From RGIG426 sp045639905 (GTDB lineage: Bacteria > Bacillota > Clostridia > Oscillospirales > Acutalibacteraceae): a stretch of DNA of 46,565 nt. Location of the stretch: NCBI GenBank assembly GCA_045639905.1, contig JAZUDZ010000013.1, positions 1 to 46,565 of the forward strand, read 5' to 3'. The translations under genes were made by a program, and so were the position numbers. The notes below the pieces were generated by a model, which saw nothing but the letters and a program-made list of their open reading frames with translations, was not told the DNA's origin and searched no databases. This document shows positions 8,611-15,204 of this stretch, one piece after another; the first letter of the stretch is position 1; each line of letters starts with the position of its first letter.

Positions 8611-9138
8611 TCAGCGACCGCCCCCTCTCAATTCCCTCAGTTTTTTTAGCAAAGCAATCTCCATTTCCCGATCCTTGATTTTTGCCTGCAATATCTTGTT
8701 TTCCTGACGAAGACGGTCTTCTTCTGTTAGCTCGTTTTCCGGCCTTGCTTTTCCTCGGCGATCAGTCAGCCCTTTAACGCCTTTTTCTTCATACTTGCGT
8801 ACCCACGCATATATTTGTTGATACGATACATTGTATGTTTCTACTGTCAGTCCGTAGTCTTTGCCGTGTTCTATGCAGAATGCAACGATTTCTGCGCGTT
8901 CTTCTTGCGTGGTCTTTCTTCCTTTGGTCATATAGATTTCTCCTTTGGCGGCACTCCGTTCCTTAAAATCTTTATGAACATTATACACCTTTATCCAGTT
9001 CCACAGTTGCTTATTTGACAATATTTCATATCTTCTGCAAATTTCTCTTAAACTTCCATTTCCGGATATGTAATCTTGTACTGCTTGCAGTTTTAATTCT
9101 TTGCTGTATTTTTTGTTCTTGTGGCTCTTTCTTGACAT
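8611..9138 (-). CDS. IS3-family transposase OrfA (helix-turn-helix, coiled coil)
   Basis: 175 aa. Two helix-turn-helix segments of the transposase-8/HTH_28 type are visible (SKELKLQAVQDYISGNGSLR with RRYEILSNKQLWNWIK; ERAEIVAFCIEHGKDYGLTV with VSYQQIYAWVRKYEEKG), followed by a leucine-zipper-like coiled coil near the C-terminus (LRQENKILQAKIKDREMEIA, LLKKLREL). This subunit binds the IS ends. The minus-strand codons CTA-AAA-AAA-CTG near the end (T7 at 8641-8647 on the plus strand) form an A-AAA-AAA slippery heptamer expected for -1 frameshifting into orfB. Its ribosome binding site (GGGGG just upstream of ATG) is buried in a long hairpin. Confidence 0.92.
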   Translation of the reverse strand: MSRKSHKNKKYSKELKLQAVQDYISGNGSLREICRRYEILSNKQLWNWIKVYNVHKDFKERSAAKGEIYMTKGRKTTQEERAEIVAFCIEHGKDYGLTVETYNVSYQQIYAWVRKYEEKGVKGLTDRRGKARPENELTEEDRLRQENKILQAKIKDREMEIALLKKLRELRGGGR

Positions 9139-9146
9139 TAAATAAC

Positions 9147-9199
9147 CCCCATAGTGTAGTCTTGAAATTTTTGTTATTTCAAGTGTCTACTCTATGGGG
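9147..9199 (-). promoter_or_regulatory. Long hairpin upstream of orfA that buries its ribosome binding site
   Basis: CCCCATAG...CTTGAAAT (9147-9168) pairs with ATTTCAAG...CTATGGGG (9176-9199) around a TTTTGTT loop; about 20 pairs with a small irregularity. In minus-strand RNA the GGGG ribosome binding site of orfA lies in the stem. Read-through transcripts from outside carry both arms and should be translated poorly. Confidence 0.7.
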
Positions 9200-9208
9200 A
9201 TTATATCA
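9169..9208 (-). repeat. Right terminal inverted repeat of the IS, with -10 box
   Basis: Read on the minus strand it begins TGATATAATCCCC. The TATAAT (9200-9205) is 3 nt from the IS end and points toward orfA, as in IS3-family junction promoters. Confidence 0.8.
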
Positions 9209-9214
9209 AAGTTT

Positions 9215-9230
9215 CCCCGCCGCTGTTTTT
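9215..9230 (+). terminator. Right arm and T run of the split terminator
   Basis: CCCCGCCGCT followed by GTTTTT; its partner arm is at 7608-7617 on the other side of the IS. Confidence 0.85.
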
Positions 9231-9247
9231 GCGATGAAAGGGCGTTC

Positions 9248-9277
9248 TTGACAAGATAACGTCAAATAGTGTATGCT
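9248..9277 (+). promoter_or_regulatory. Promoter of the 623-aa lipoprotein gene
   Basis: TTGACA (9248-9253), 18-nt spacer, TATGCT (9272-9277). It leaves a leader of about 155 nt before the start at 9441, in which I recognise no riboswitch. Confidence 0.65.
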
Positions 9278-9440
9278 GACAAAAGAAGCATTCTCACGAT
9301 CTGCTGCGGGCGTTAGGAAGGTAGTGGCATTTGTACATCTACTGTCGATGAGCTGCTTCTTTTCTTTTACAAATGGCATAATCATTCCCCGAATTCGACG
9401 TTACACCGATGGGGCAAGCCGAAATTTGAGGAGGTACGAT

Positions 9441-11312
9441 ATGCGTACAAGAAACGAACAGACGAAAACCAATCCGGCGAAAAGAGTACTCTGCCTTTTG
9501 TCGGTATGCGTGATGATTTTGTCCGTGTTTGCCGGGTGCAAAAACACCGATCTTCCGTCCAGAAGCAAAAACGGGATCGCCGGCTATGAGGACGTTGTTC
9601 TCGGGGGTTTTCGCTCCTTTAAGGATGACGGCCCGCTTGATGAGACCGAGACGCTGACCTTCGCTGTGCCGGACGACGTCAGCGAAGAAAACTACTACGA
9701 GCTGATGGGTATGTATATCGGAGAGAATTACGTGTACTACTATCCGTTGGATATGGAGGCGCTGTACAACGATAAAGAAGCCTCGTTTGATATCGCCCAC
9801 CACAGCATTTATGCACTGGCGCATCCGGATAAATCGGTGCTGATCGATGAATGGACGAAACGCGCCGCTGTCAATATCGTTACAAAAGACGATGCGGATG
9901 GAAAAATGAACGTCGGCATTCGCGAATTGGTGAATGAGACACTCGATGAGCTTGGGCTCGACAGCGAGTCGTTCGGCGGCGAGGTGTATCGCTATATCAT
10001 CAGTCACGATTCCAAAGGGGAAATGCTGACCGCCGCTGTTGACGGCGATTACGACACCTTAAAGACGAAGTTTGCCACCATGGCGGCGGACGGCCTTGTG
10101 AATCTCTGCTTCGGCGTGGAGGGCGCGGACGACGTGATCGACGTGGTGACGGCGGCTTCGGATTCCGAGGATATCGCGCAGGGAGCCAAAAAACTTTGTG
10201 AAGAAATCGAAAAGAAGGTTTTCCCGGCTATTGACGTGACCGAAAAATTCGCGAAATTCGTGGACAAGTCCTTCGATATTTGGGCGAACAGCACGATGGA
10301 CGAGACGTATCGGTATGTTTTTAAGAAATATGCCGACGAAAACGGCAACATTTCGGATGACGACTGGGCGACCGTCTATGCGACCATTCACGGCGCTTGG
10401 GCGCGATACAAAACCCGCGGAATCGGGGAAGAGGAGCTGAAACAGCAATTCGCGGAACGCGCGAAAAACGAGACCAAAATTGCCGAAAAAGAGAAAGAAC
10501 TGAAAAAACTCGTTAAAAAATGGGACGAAGACGGACTGCTGAATCCCTATCTGTTCAATTATTCCCGTCAATGGTCGGTCGCAGACCGACTCAAATCCCT
10601 GTATAACACTCGGGAAACGATCAAAAGCATGTTCACCAAAGACGGCGAGCTGCAAATGGGTGCCTATAAAGGGAAAATGACCGAGGAAGAATTTATTGAG
10701 GAGCTTGTCTACAAGTGGACGTATTACGGAACGAAGGAAAGAGACAAGTTCTATAAATGGCTCGAAGACGAGGGGATTGTGAAAAAACCGGTCCCCACGA
10801 GCAAGGCGTATGCATGGGTGCGCGTAGCCACCGAAATCGAGAAGAAGGATAACGAGGAAAACGAGGTTTACCGTACGACACGTGAGGCCTCGGAAACCGC
10901 CCATACCGTGACCTGCGAGTATATCTGGAAAGACGGGCCTTATGAAAAAGCAGTGTTTACCGCCACCTGTGAAGCACCGCCGGAAATCATATATGCCGAT
11001 AAGGAATTCCGCCTTCGTGAGACACTCAAGGTGACGGGGCAGAATACGACTCATTTCTTTGACGCATCCTGCTGGTATAAAACCGAAAGCCCCGATGTTC
11101 ACTTTGGCGGCACCACCGGCAGACCGAAATTTGAGAATGCCGAGGGTATAGGAACCCTTTCGGTCGGCAGCCACGAAGAGGACGAAAAAAGCGGTGACAT
11201 AACGGTTACCGGCAAGCTTGGCGCCGGCAGTGAAGGACAAAAAGAAGGTATCTTCTTCTGCGGATGCGATGCCGACACCCGTTGGATCTATGAATGGAAA
11301 AAGGTGGGGTAA
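9441..11312 (+). CDS. Putative lipoprotein of unknown function (623 aa)
   Basis: The start is ATG 9441, preceded by GAGGAGG (9428-9434); an upstream in-frame start at 9273 has no ribosome binding site. Residues 1-33 are a lipoprotein signal: Lys/Arg-rich N-terminus, hydrophobic LCLLSVCVMILSV, and lipobox VFAGC, so the mature protein should be lipid-anchored to the outer face of the membrane. The mature part is acidic and strongly helical in the middle (for example QQFAERAKNETKIAEKEKEL), with a beta-rich C-terminal third (AYAWVRVATEIE..., TVTCEYIWKDGPYEKAVFTA). No family is recognised. It is followed after 3 nt by a DUF3592-like membrane protein, so the two probably form one operon. Confidence 0.8.
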   Translation: MRTRNEQTKTNPAKRVLCLLSVCVMILSVFAGCKNTDLPSRSKNGIAGYEDVVLGGFRSFKDDGPLDETETLTFAVPDDVSEENYYELMGMYIGENYVYYYPLDMEALYNDKEASFDIAHHSIYALAHPDKSVLIDEWTKRAAVNIVTKDDADGKMNVGIRELVNETLDELGLDSESFGGEVYRYIISHDSKGEMLTAAVDGDYDTLKTKFATMAADGLVNLCFGVEGADDVIDVVTAASDSEDIAQGAKKLCEEIEKKVFPAIDVTEKFAKFVDKSFDIWANSTMDETYRYVFKKYADENGNISDDDWATVYATIHGAWARYKTRGIGEEELKQQFAERAKNETKIAEKEKELKKLVKKWDEDGLLNPYLFNYSRQWSVADRLKSLYNTRETIKSMFTKDGELQMGAYKGKMTEEEFIEELVYKWTYYGTKERDKFYKWLEDEGIVKKPVPTSKAYAWVRVATEIEKKDNEENEVYRTTREASETAHTVTCEYIWKDGPYEKAVFTATCEAPPEIIYADKEFRLRETLKVTGQNTTHFFDASCWYKTESPDVHFGGTTGRPKFENAEGIGTLSVGSHEEDEKSGDITVTGKLGAGSEGQKEGIFFCGCDADTRWIYEWKKVG

Positions 11313-11315
11313 ACG

Positions 11316-11705
11316 ATGGACACTGTGATGATGGTCGCCGGCATTGTCGTAGCCGGTATCGGCGTGCTTCTAATCGTTGCCTTTGCCATCAGCCGCGCGC
11401 GGTGCAAAACGCGCATTGAAGCGACCGTGACCAAACTTTCGACCAAGTCGGTGAAACTCCGCGGCAGGACGGTGACCGACACCACGCCGATTTTCTCCTA
11501 TGCGGTCAACGGCGAGGAGTATACCTATAAAGCGGAGATGTCCACGGTAAACCGCAAGCGGTTTGCCGTCGGGCAAAAAGAGTGTATTTTCATCAACGAA
11601 AACCACCCGAACGAAGCCCGCTACGGAAGCAATTTCGGCTTTTTGCTGTGCGGTATCGTGTGCTTTTTGCTCGGCACGGCGGTTATCGTGTTGGCGACTT
11701 GGTGA
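11316..11705 (+). CDS. DUF3592-like small membrane protein
   Basis: 129 aa with a transmembrane helix at each end (residues about 5-26, VMMVAGIVVAGIGVLLIVAF, and about 105-127, FLLCGIVCFLLGTAVIVLAT) and an extracytoplasmic or cytoplasmic beta-rich part between them (TPIFSYAVNGEEYTYKAEMS, FAVGQKECIFINENHPNEAR). The pattern of two helices with a P-x-F-x-Y-x-V-x-G-x-x-Y core and NP-x-x-P/EAR near the end fits DUF3592, whose function is unknown. Starts 3 nt after the lipoprotein gene; a terminator follows. Confidence 0.75.
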   Translation: MDTVMMVAGIVVAGIGVLLIVAFAISRARCKTRIEATVTKLSTKSVKLRGRTVTDTTPIFSYAVNGEEYTYKAEMSTVNRKRFAVGQKECIFINENHPNEARYGSNFGFLLCGIVCFLLGTAVIVLATW

Positions 11706-11718
11706 AAACATAAGAAAA

Positions 11719-11760
11719 ACCCCCGACACGCTCAAACGAGTGTGTCGGGGGGTTGGTTTT
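11719..11760 (+). terminator. Terminator of the lipoprotein-DUF3592 operon
   Basis: CCCCCGACACGCTC / GAGTGTGTCGGGGG stem with AAAC loop, followed by GGTTGGTTTTTG. Confidence 0.88.
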
Positions 11761-11765
11761 TGCGG

Positions 11766-12000
11766 AATAGGTCGTTATTTCCGTTCGGTGGTGGTGACGG
11801 ATTGCATCAAAACGTCACACATCACGTGGTGGATTTTGTTGTTGGTTAATCACAAACCGGAACGAAACGCGGCGGGAGGCTTCCAGATTGGCGGAACCGT
11901 CCAGGTTGTAAATCGGTTTGCTGCAAGAGTAGCCGATCGCTTCCAGCGAGGAGGCAACCTTATCTTTGCCTTGGCTATTGTTTGAGAGGGGCTTTCCATT
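11766..12000 (-). pseudogene. Decayed C-terminus of an OmpA/MotB-type peptidoglycan-binding protein
   Basis: On the minus strand one frame reads LEAIGYSCSKPIYNLDGSAN followed by LEASRRVSFRFVIN. This matches the end of OmpA-like domains (G-Y-x-x-x-x-P-I, then N/ASRRV-x-F-x-F). It runs to a stop at 11815-11817. A neighbouring frame from about 11850 reads HHVMCDVLMQSVTTTERK to a stop at 11766-11768, which looks like the original tail, so a frameshift is likely. No start codon or upstream part of the domain is present. The gap 11706-12135 has no other gene. Confidence 0.5.
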
Positions 12001-12028
12001 TGTTCTATACAGATTATAGGTAAAACAA

Positions 12029-12066
12029 AAACATCGTCTTGTGAAAACAAGACGGTGTTTTTATAA
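12029..12066. terminator. Bidirectional terminator hairpin
   Basis: CATCGTCTTG / CAAGACGGTG stem with loop TGAAAA, flanked by AAAACAAAAA on one side and TTTTTA on the other, so it can act in both directions. It may be left from the decayed gene and also ends minus-strand tRNA-Ala transcripts. Confidence 0.75.
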
Positions 12067-12135
12067 AGGACATCAGAACGAAATTCTCACAGCGAAACCG
12101 CCGTTAAAGAAGTAGGTGTTCGTCCAATGACCGTT

Positions 12136-12211
12136 TGGTGGAGACGAAGAGGATTGAACTCTCGACCTCTCGGATGCGAACCGAACGCTCTCCCAGCTGA
12201 GCTACGCCCCC
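12136..12211 (-). tRNA. tRNA-Ala (CGC), CCA encoded
   Basis: 76 nt fold into a full cloverleaf: acceptor GGGGGCG with CGTCTCC including the G3-U70 pair that marks tRNA-Ala, D arm GCTC/GAGC, anticodon arm TTCGG-TTCGCAT-CCGAG with anticodon CGC (reads GCG), T arm GAGAG/CTCTT, and encoded CCA. Its 3' end faces the GC-rich accessory block. Confidence 0.95.
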
Positions 12212-12226
12212 ACATTTTGCTTGTTC

Positions 12227-12255
12227 ATAATAAGGCAATTCGAATGAAAAGTCAA
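12227..12255 (-). promoter_or_regulatory. Promoter of tRNA-Ala
   Basis: On the minus strand: TTGACT (12250-12255), 17-nt spacer, TATTAT (12227-12232), shortly before the tRNA 5' end at 12211. Confidence 0.8.
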
Positions 12256-12286
12256 GAGGATTTTGGTGCTGCACCTGTCAAAACAC

Positions 12287-12315
12287 TTGCTCATTCAAGG
12301 GGTGTGATGTATAAT
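12287..12315 (+). promoter_or_regulatory. Promoter of holB operon
   Basis: TTGCTC (12287-12292), 17-nt spacer, TATAAT (12310-12315). Confidence 0.75.
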
Positions 12316-12350
12316 AAATTGGTTAATCTATAAGGTGAGGAGTGAGCGGG

Positions 12351-13349
12351 ATGGCATTTGAAACCTTTTTGGGTAACGAAACGGCAAAAAAACAGCTTTC
12401 GGCATTTATCGCCGACGGGCGGTTCCCGCATGCTCTTTTGTTGGAAGGTCCGGTTGGATGCGGAAAAAAAACACTGGCCAGAATGATTGCGCAAGCGGCT
12501 GTGTGTGCAGGTGGGTTTTCTCCGGAGGACCGTCCGTGCGGAGGGTGCTCCGATTGTATTAAAGCACTTGCGGGCAGCCATCCGGATATCACAATGGTTC
12601 TTCCGGAAAATGACAGCGAAGTATACAAAATGAAGCGGGTCCGTGAAATTCGCGAACAGGCTTTTTTGATTCCGAATGAAGCGGAAAAACGTGTTATCAT
12701 ATTATGTGATGCTCATTTGATGCGGGAAGATGTACAAAATGTGCTCCTTCGCATTTTAGAAGATCCTCCGGCACATCTGATGTTTGTTTTAACCTGCGAA
12801 AGCCGGTCCCAAATGCTGGAAACCATTCAGTCACGAACGGTTTGTGTTTCCCTTCGGGGAGTGTCCGCGGATATTGCCGTTCCGTATTTGGCGGAGCAGT
12901 GTCCACGAGCCAAAACGGAGGATATACAAGCAGCACTGACCATGTTTGACGGAAGTATCGGCCAGGCACTGGAATCTTTGAAAAAAAGTAATTTTTCAGA
13001 GGTTCGTTTGCTGGTGGAGGAAGGCGTTGCGGCACTTTCCATGCAAAACGAACTTCCTTTACTGGAATGGTCTGCAAAAATGCTGAAAAAGAAGGATTTA
13101 ACGGTTTCCGTCATACGGGGACTCCGCTTAGTTCTCCGTGATGTGTTAGCGGTTTTGGAAGGAGAACCCTCCAGGTTGTCCATAGCACCGAAAAAAGCTG
13201 CGGAAGTTGCCGGAAAACTTACGGCAACACAGGTGGTGGCTTGTATGGATGAACTGGAAAAACTGGAAAAATATATAGATTCGCGTATGAATCAGGTGCT
13301 GCAAAACACCCTGCTTTGTGCCAGATTGCGCAAAGCAATTGAAGGGTGA
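12351..13349 (+). CDS. holB: DNA polymerase III delta' subunit
   Basis: 332 aa. Clamp-loader AAA+ protein that helps open and load the beta sliding clamp during replication. A Walker A-like loop (GPVGCGKKT, residues about 33-41) follows FPHALLLE. The zinc-binding four-Cys segment (CAGGF...CGGCSDC) follows, then the sensor region (LRILEDPPAHLMFVLTCES) with the family's typical R-x-x-x-x-x-x-x-S-R-T-V-x-V pattern. The start at ATG 12351 is chosen over GTG 12342 because AGGTGAGGAG (12333-12342) is then at the right distance and would otherwise overlap the start. It is followed by ricT, as in Bacillus, where holB and yaaT are neighbours. Confidence 0.93.
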   Translation: MAFETFLGNETAKKQLSAFIADGRFPHALLLEGPVGCGKKTLARMIAQAAVCAGGFSPEDRPCGGCSDCIKALAGSHPDITMVLPENDSEVYKMKRVREIREQAFLIPNEAEKRVIILCDAHLMREDVQNVLLRILEDPPAHLMFVLTCESRSQMLETIQSRTVCVSLRGVSADIAVPYLAEQCPRAKTEDIQAALTMFDGSIGQALESLKKSNFSEVRLLVEEGVAALSMQNELPLLEWSAKMLKKKDLTVSVIRGLRLVLRDVLAVLEGEPSRLSIAPKKAAEVAGKLTATQVVACMDELEKLEKYIDSRMNQVLQNTLLCARLRKAIEG

Positions 13350-13378
13350 ACAGAGGTAGATTGAGAGGATATTACGAT

Positions 13379-14242
13379 ATGGCAACAATTGTAGGTGTTT
13401 GTTTTAAAGAGTGCGGAAGAGCCTATTCCTTTGATCCCGGAAAAGAGATATTCTCATACGGTGAAGAGGTAATTGTCGAAACATCCCAGGGCTTAACTTT
13501 CGGTAAAATTGCTTTCGGCAATCGTGAAGTGGAAGAATCCGAATTATCCGCTCCCTTAAAGCCGGTTATTCGTCGTGCAACCGAAGAAGATATTAAGCGT
13601 GTTGCGGAAATGAAGAAAAAAGAAGAAGAGGGCATGAAGGTTTGCCAGGAACGCATCGAACATCACAAGCTGGAAATGCGTTTGGTAGAGGTTGAGTGTT
13701 CTTTTGACAACAGCAAAATGTTGTTTTATTTTACGGCAGACGGACGCGTGGATTTCCGTGAACTTGTCAAAGATTTGGCTTCTCGTTTTCATATGCGTAT
13801 CGAGCTCAGACAAATCGGCGTACGAGACGAGGCGAAGCTACTTGGAGGTCTCGGTATCTGCGGACAGCCGTTTTGCTGTAAACAGTTTTTGCCGGATTTT
13901 GAACCGGTATCCATTAAAATGGCAAAGGAACAGGGCTTGTCCTTAAATCCCGCCAAGATTTCCGGCTGTTGCGGACGCTTGATGTGCTGCCTTAAATATG
14001 AGGAAGATGTCTACGAAGAACTGTCCAAAATCACGCCGAAAGTCGGAGCATTTGTCAAGACGGCAGAGGGAACCGGGAATGTGGTGGAATCGAATACACT
14101 GAGTGGCAAGCTCAAGGTTCGATTGACCAAATCTCAAGATGCTCCGCCGAAGACTTTTACCCGTGATGAAGTGACGCTTTTAAAAGAGGGAAAAGGTCGA
14201 ATTCCGAAAAATCCGCAACCGGAAGAACCGGATGAAGAATAA
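13379..14242 (+). CDS. ricT: RicT/YaaT, PSP1-domain regulator of RNA processing
   Basis: 287 aa. Member of the PSP1 C-terminal domain family. In Bacillus subtilis RicT (YaaT) works with RicA and RicF, binds iron-sulfur clusters and promotes RNase Y-dependent mRNA maturation. Visible here: N-terminal MATIVGVCFKECGRAYSFDP, the long helical central part (EEDIKRVAEMKKKEEEG), the conserved DFRELVKDLASRF, RIELRQIGVRDEAK-LGGLGICG, and two Cys clusters (CGQPFCCKQFL; SGCCGRLMCCLKYE) suited to metal or cluster binding. Start ATG 13379 follows GAGAGGA. It lies 29 nt after holB, with which it is probably cotranscribed. Confidence 0.93.
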   Translation: MATIVGVCFKECGRAYSFDPGKEIFSYGEEVIVETSQGLTFGKIAFGNREVEESELSAPLKPVIRRATEEDIKRVAEMKKKEEEGMKVCQERIEHHKLEMRLVEVECSFDNSKMLFYFTADGRVDFRELVKDLASRFHMRIELRQIGVRDEAKLLGGLGICGQPFCCKQFLPDFEPVSIKMAKEQGLSLNPAKISGCCGRLMCCLKYEEDVYEELSKITPKVGAFVKTAEGTGNVVESNTLSGKLKVRLTKSQDAPPKTFTRDEVTLLKEGKGRIPKNPQPEEPDEE

Positions 14243-14244
14243 TC

Positions 14245-14273
14245 TTGCACTTTTATAAAAAACACTATATAAT
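14245..14273 (+). promoter_or_regulatory. Promoter of the ferredoxin gene
   Basis: TTGCAC (14245-14250), 17-nt spacer, TATAAT (14268-14273), immediately after ricT. Confidence 0.85.
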
Positions 14274-14304
14274 ATGGGTGAAAAATTGAAGGAGGTGCTA
14301 AGTT

Positions 14305-14475
14305 ATGGCATTCAAAATTTCCGATGCTTGCATCAGCTGTGGTGCTTGCGCTGACGGTTGCCCGGTGAACGCAATTTCCGAGGGTGATTCCCAGTATGTT
14401 ATCGATGCAGCTGTTTGCATTGATTGTGGCGCTTGCGCTGACACCTGCCCGGTGAGCGCTCCGGCCGAAGAGTAA
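14305..14475 (+). CDS. Small 2[4Fe-4S] ferredoxin
   Basis: 56 aa. Two classical cluster motifs are present: CISCGACADGCP (C-x2-C-x2-C-x3-CP) and CIDCGACADTCP, the clostridial-type ferredoxin pattern. It carries low-potential electrons between soluble redox enzymes such as pyruvate:ferredoxin oxidoreductase and hydrogenase. Start ATG 14305 has a near-perfect ribosome binding site AAGGAGGTG (14289-14297), its own consensus promoter and its own terminator, so it is a stand-alone, probably highly expressed gene placed between ricT and the tRNA methyltransferase gene. The high Gly/Ala repeat symmetry of the two halves is normal for the family. Confidence 0.95.
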   Translation: MAFKISDACISCGACADGCPVNAISEGDSQYVIDAAVCIDCGACADTCPVSAPAEE

Positions 14476-14485
14476 GTATACACAG

Positions 14486-14520
14486 TTGCCGAACAGCTTT
14501 AAGCTGTTCGGCAATTTTGT
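14486..14520 (+). terminator. Terminator of the ferredoxin gene
   Basis: TTGCCGAACAGCTT / AAGCTGTTCGGCAA, a nearly perfect 14-bp inverted repeat with a minimal loop, then TTTTG. Confidence 0.92.
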
Positions 14521-14538
14521 CTTTTTTGAGGGAAACAA

Positions 14539-15204
14539 ATGGAGTATCAAAAAGAGTTACTGGACAGCGGTCACTTGGTGTGTATGGATGAAACCTGCCG
14601 CTTTGGTCGGGATGCATTGGAACTTGCATCCTTTGTGAAGGTTTGTAAAGGAGACCACATATGTGACTTGGGTGCCGGCTCCGGCATTTTGTCAGTGAAA
14701 CTGGCGGAAAAAGCGGAGGCGGTTATGGTTGATTGTGTCGAAAAGAATCCATCTGCCTATGAAGTGCTTTGCCAAACGGTGAGAGAAAATACGCTGTCAC
14801 TCCATCCGATTTTGGCGGACTGGAACAATCTTGAACCATGGATTCCTGCGGGAAGTATGGATCTGGTTGTCAGCAATCCTCCCTATTTTATGGAAAATGC
14901 CGGGAAGAATGCAGCATCTTCGCAAAGACGGGAAGCCCGGCTCACGGCAGATGAAACAGCGCCCTTGGATGTTTGCATGTCTGCGGCGAGACTCCTGAAA
15001 AACGGAGGCTTGTTTTATGTATGCTACAGGCCGGAACGCCTGACGGATTTATTAACCGCCATGCGTCAAGCCGGTCTTGAACCAAAGGAACTTCGATTTT
15101 TATGCCATACAAAGAAAGAGAAACCGTGGTTGGTTCTTTGCAAAGGAAAAAAAGGCGGCAAGTCCGGTCTTGCCGTATCATTCAGCAAAGGAGAGATGAC
15201 ATGA
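14539..15204 (+). CDS. trmN6: tRNA1(Val) (adenine37-N6)-methyltransferase-like protein
   Basis: 221 aa. SAM-dependent methyltransferase of the YabB/TrmN6 family. Seen: a SAM-binding glycine loop (CDLGAGSGILSVKLAEKA), an acidic residue that binds the SAM ribose (DCVEKNPSAYEV), and the catalytic NPPY motif (VVSNPPYFMENAGKNAASSQ), typical of N6-adenine methyltransferases. The R-x-E-x-x-x-T-A/L-D-E segment after it (RREARLTADET) is characteristic of the family. In Bacillus the homologue yabB lies near holB and yaaT, which agrees with the position here. It overlaps the next gene (tcdA) by 4 nt. The exact tRNA substrate is inferred from the family. Confidence 0.88.
   Translation: MEYQKELLDSGHLVCMDETCRFGRDALELASFVKVCKGDHICDLGAGSGILSVKLAEKAEAVMVDCVEKNPSAYEVLCQTVRENTLSLHPILADWNNLEPWIPAGSMDLVVSNPPYFMENAGKNAASSQRREARLTADETAPLDVCMSAARLLKNGGLFYVCYRPERLTDLLTAMRQAGLEPKELRFLCHTKKEKPWLVLCKGKKGGKSGLAVSFSKGEMT

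Larger units (their letters stand above)
7621..9208 (-). mobile_element. IS3-family insertion sequence (IS150-like), complete, 1588 bp
   Basis: Two transposase frames (orfA 175 aa, orfB 294 aa) lie on the minus strand between imperfect 40-bp terminal inverted repeats (7621-7660 and 9169-9208, 27 of 40 positions equal, both starting TGAT and sharing AGTAGACA and AACAAAA). The element is flanked by a 3-bp direct repeat AAG (7618-7620 and 9209-9211). OrfA length and the end sequence fit the IS150 group. Both genes look intact, so the copy may be active. Confidence 0.92.

Noticed and set aside
9273..9440. Upstream extension of the lipoprotein gene
   Set aside because: No ribosome binding site, and it lies in the leader; the start at 9441 has GAGGAGG and gives a proper lipoprotein signal.
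10059..11240. 393-codon minus-strand frame opposite the lipoprotein gene
   Set aside because: No recognisable domain or ribosome binding site; mirror of the plus-strand gene, which has a lipobox and a promoter.
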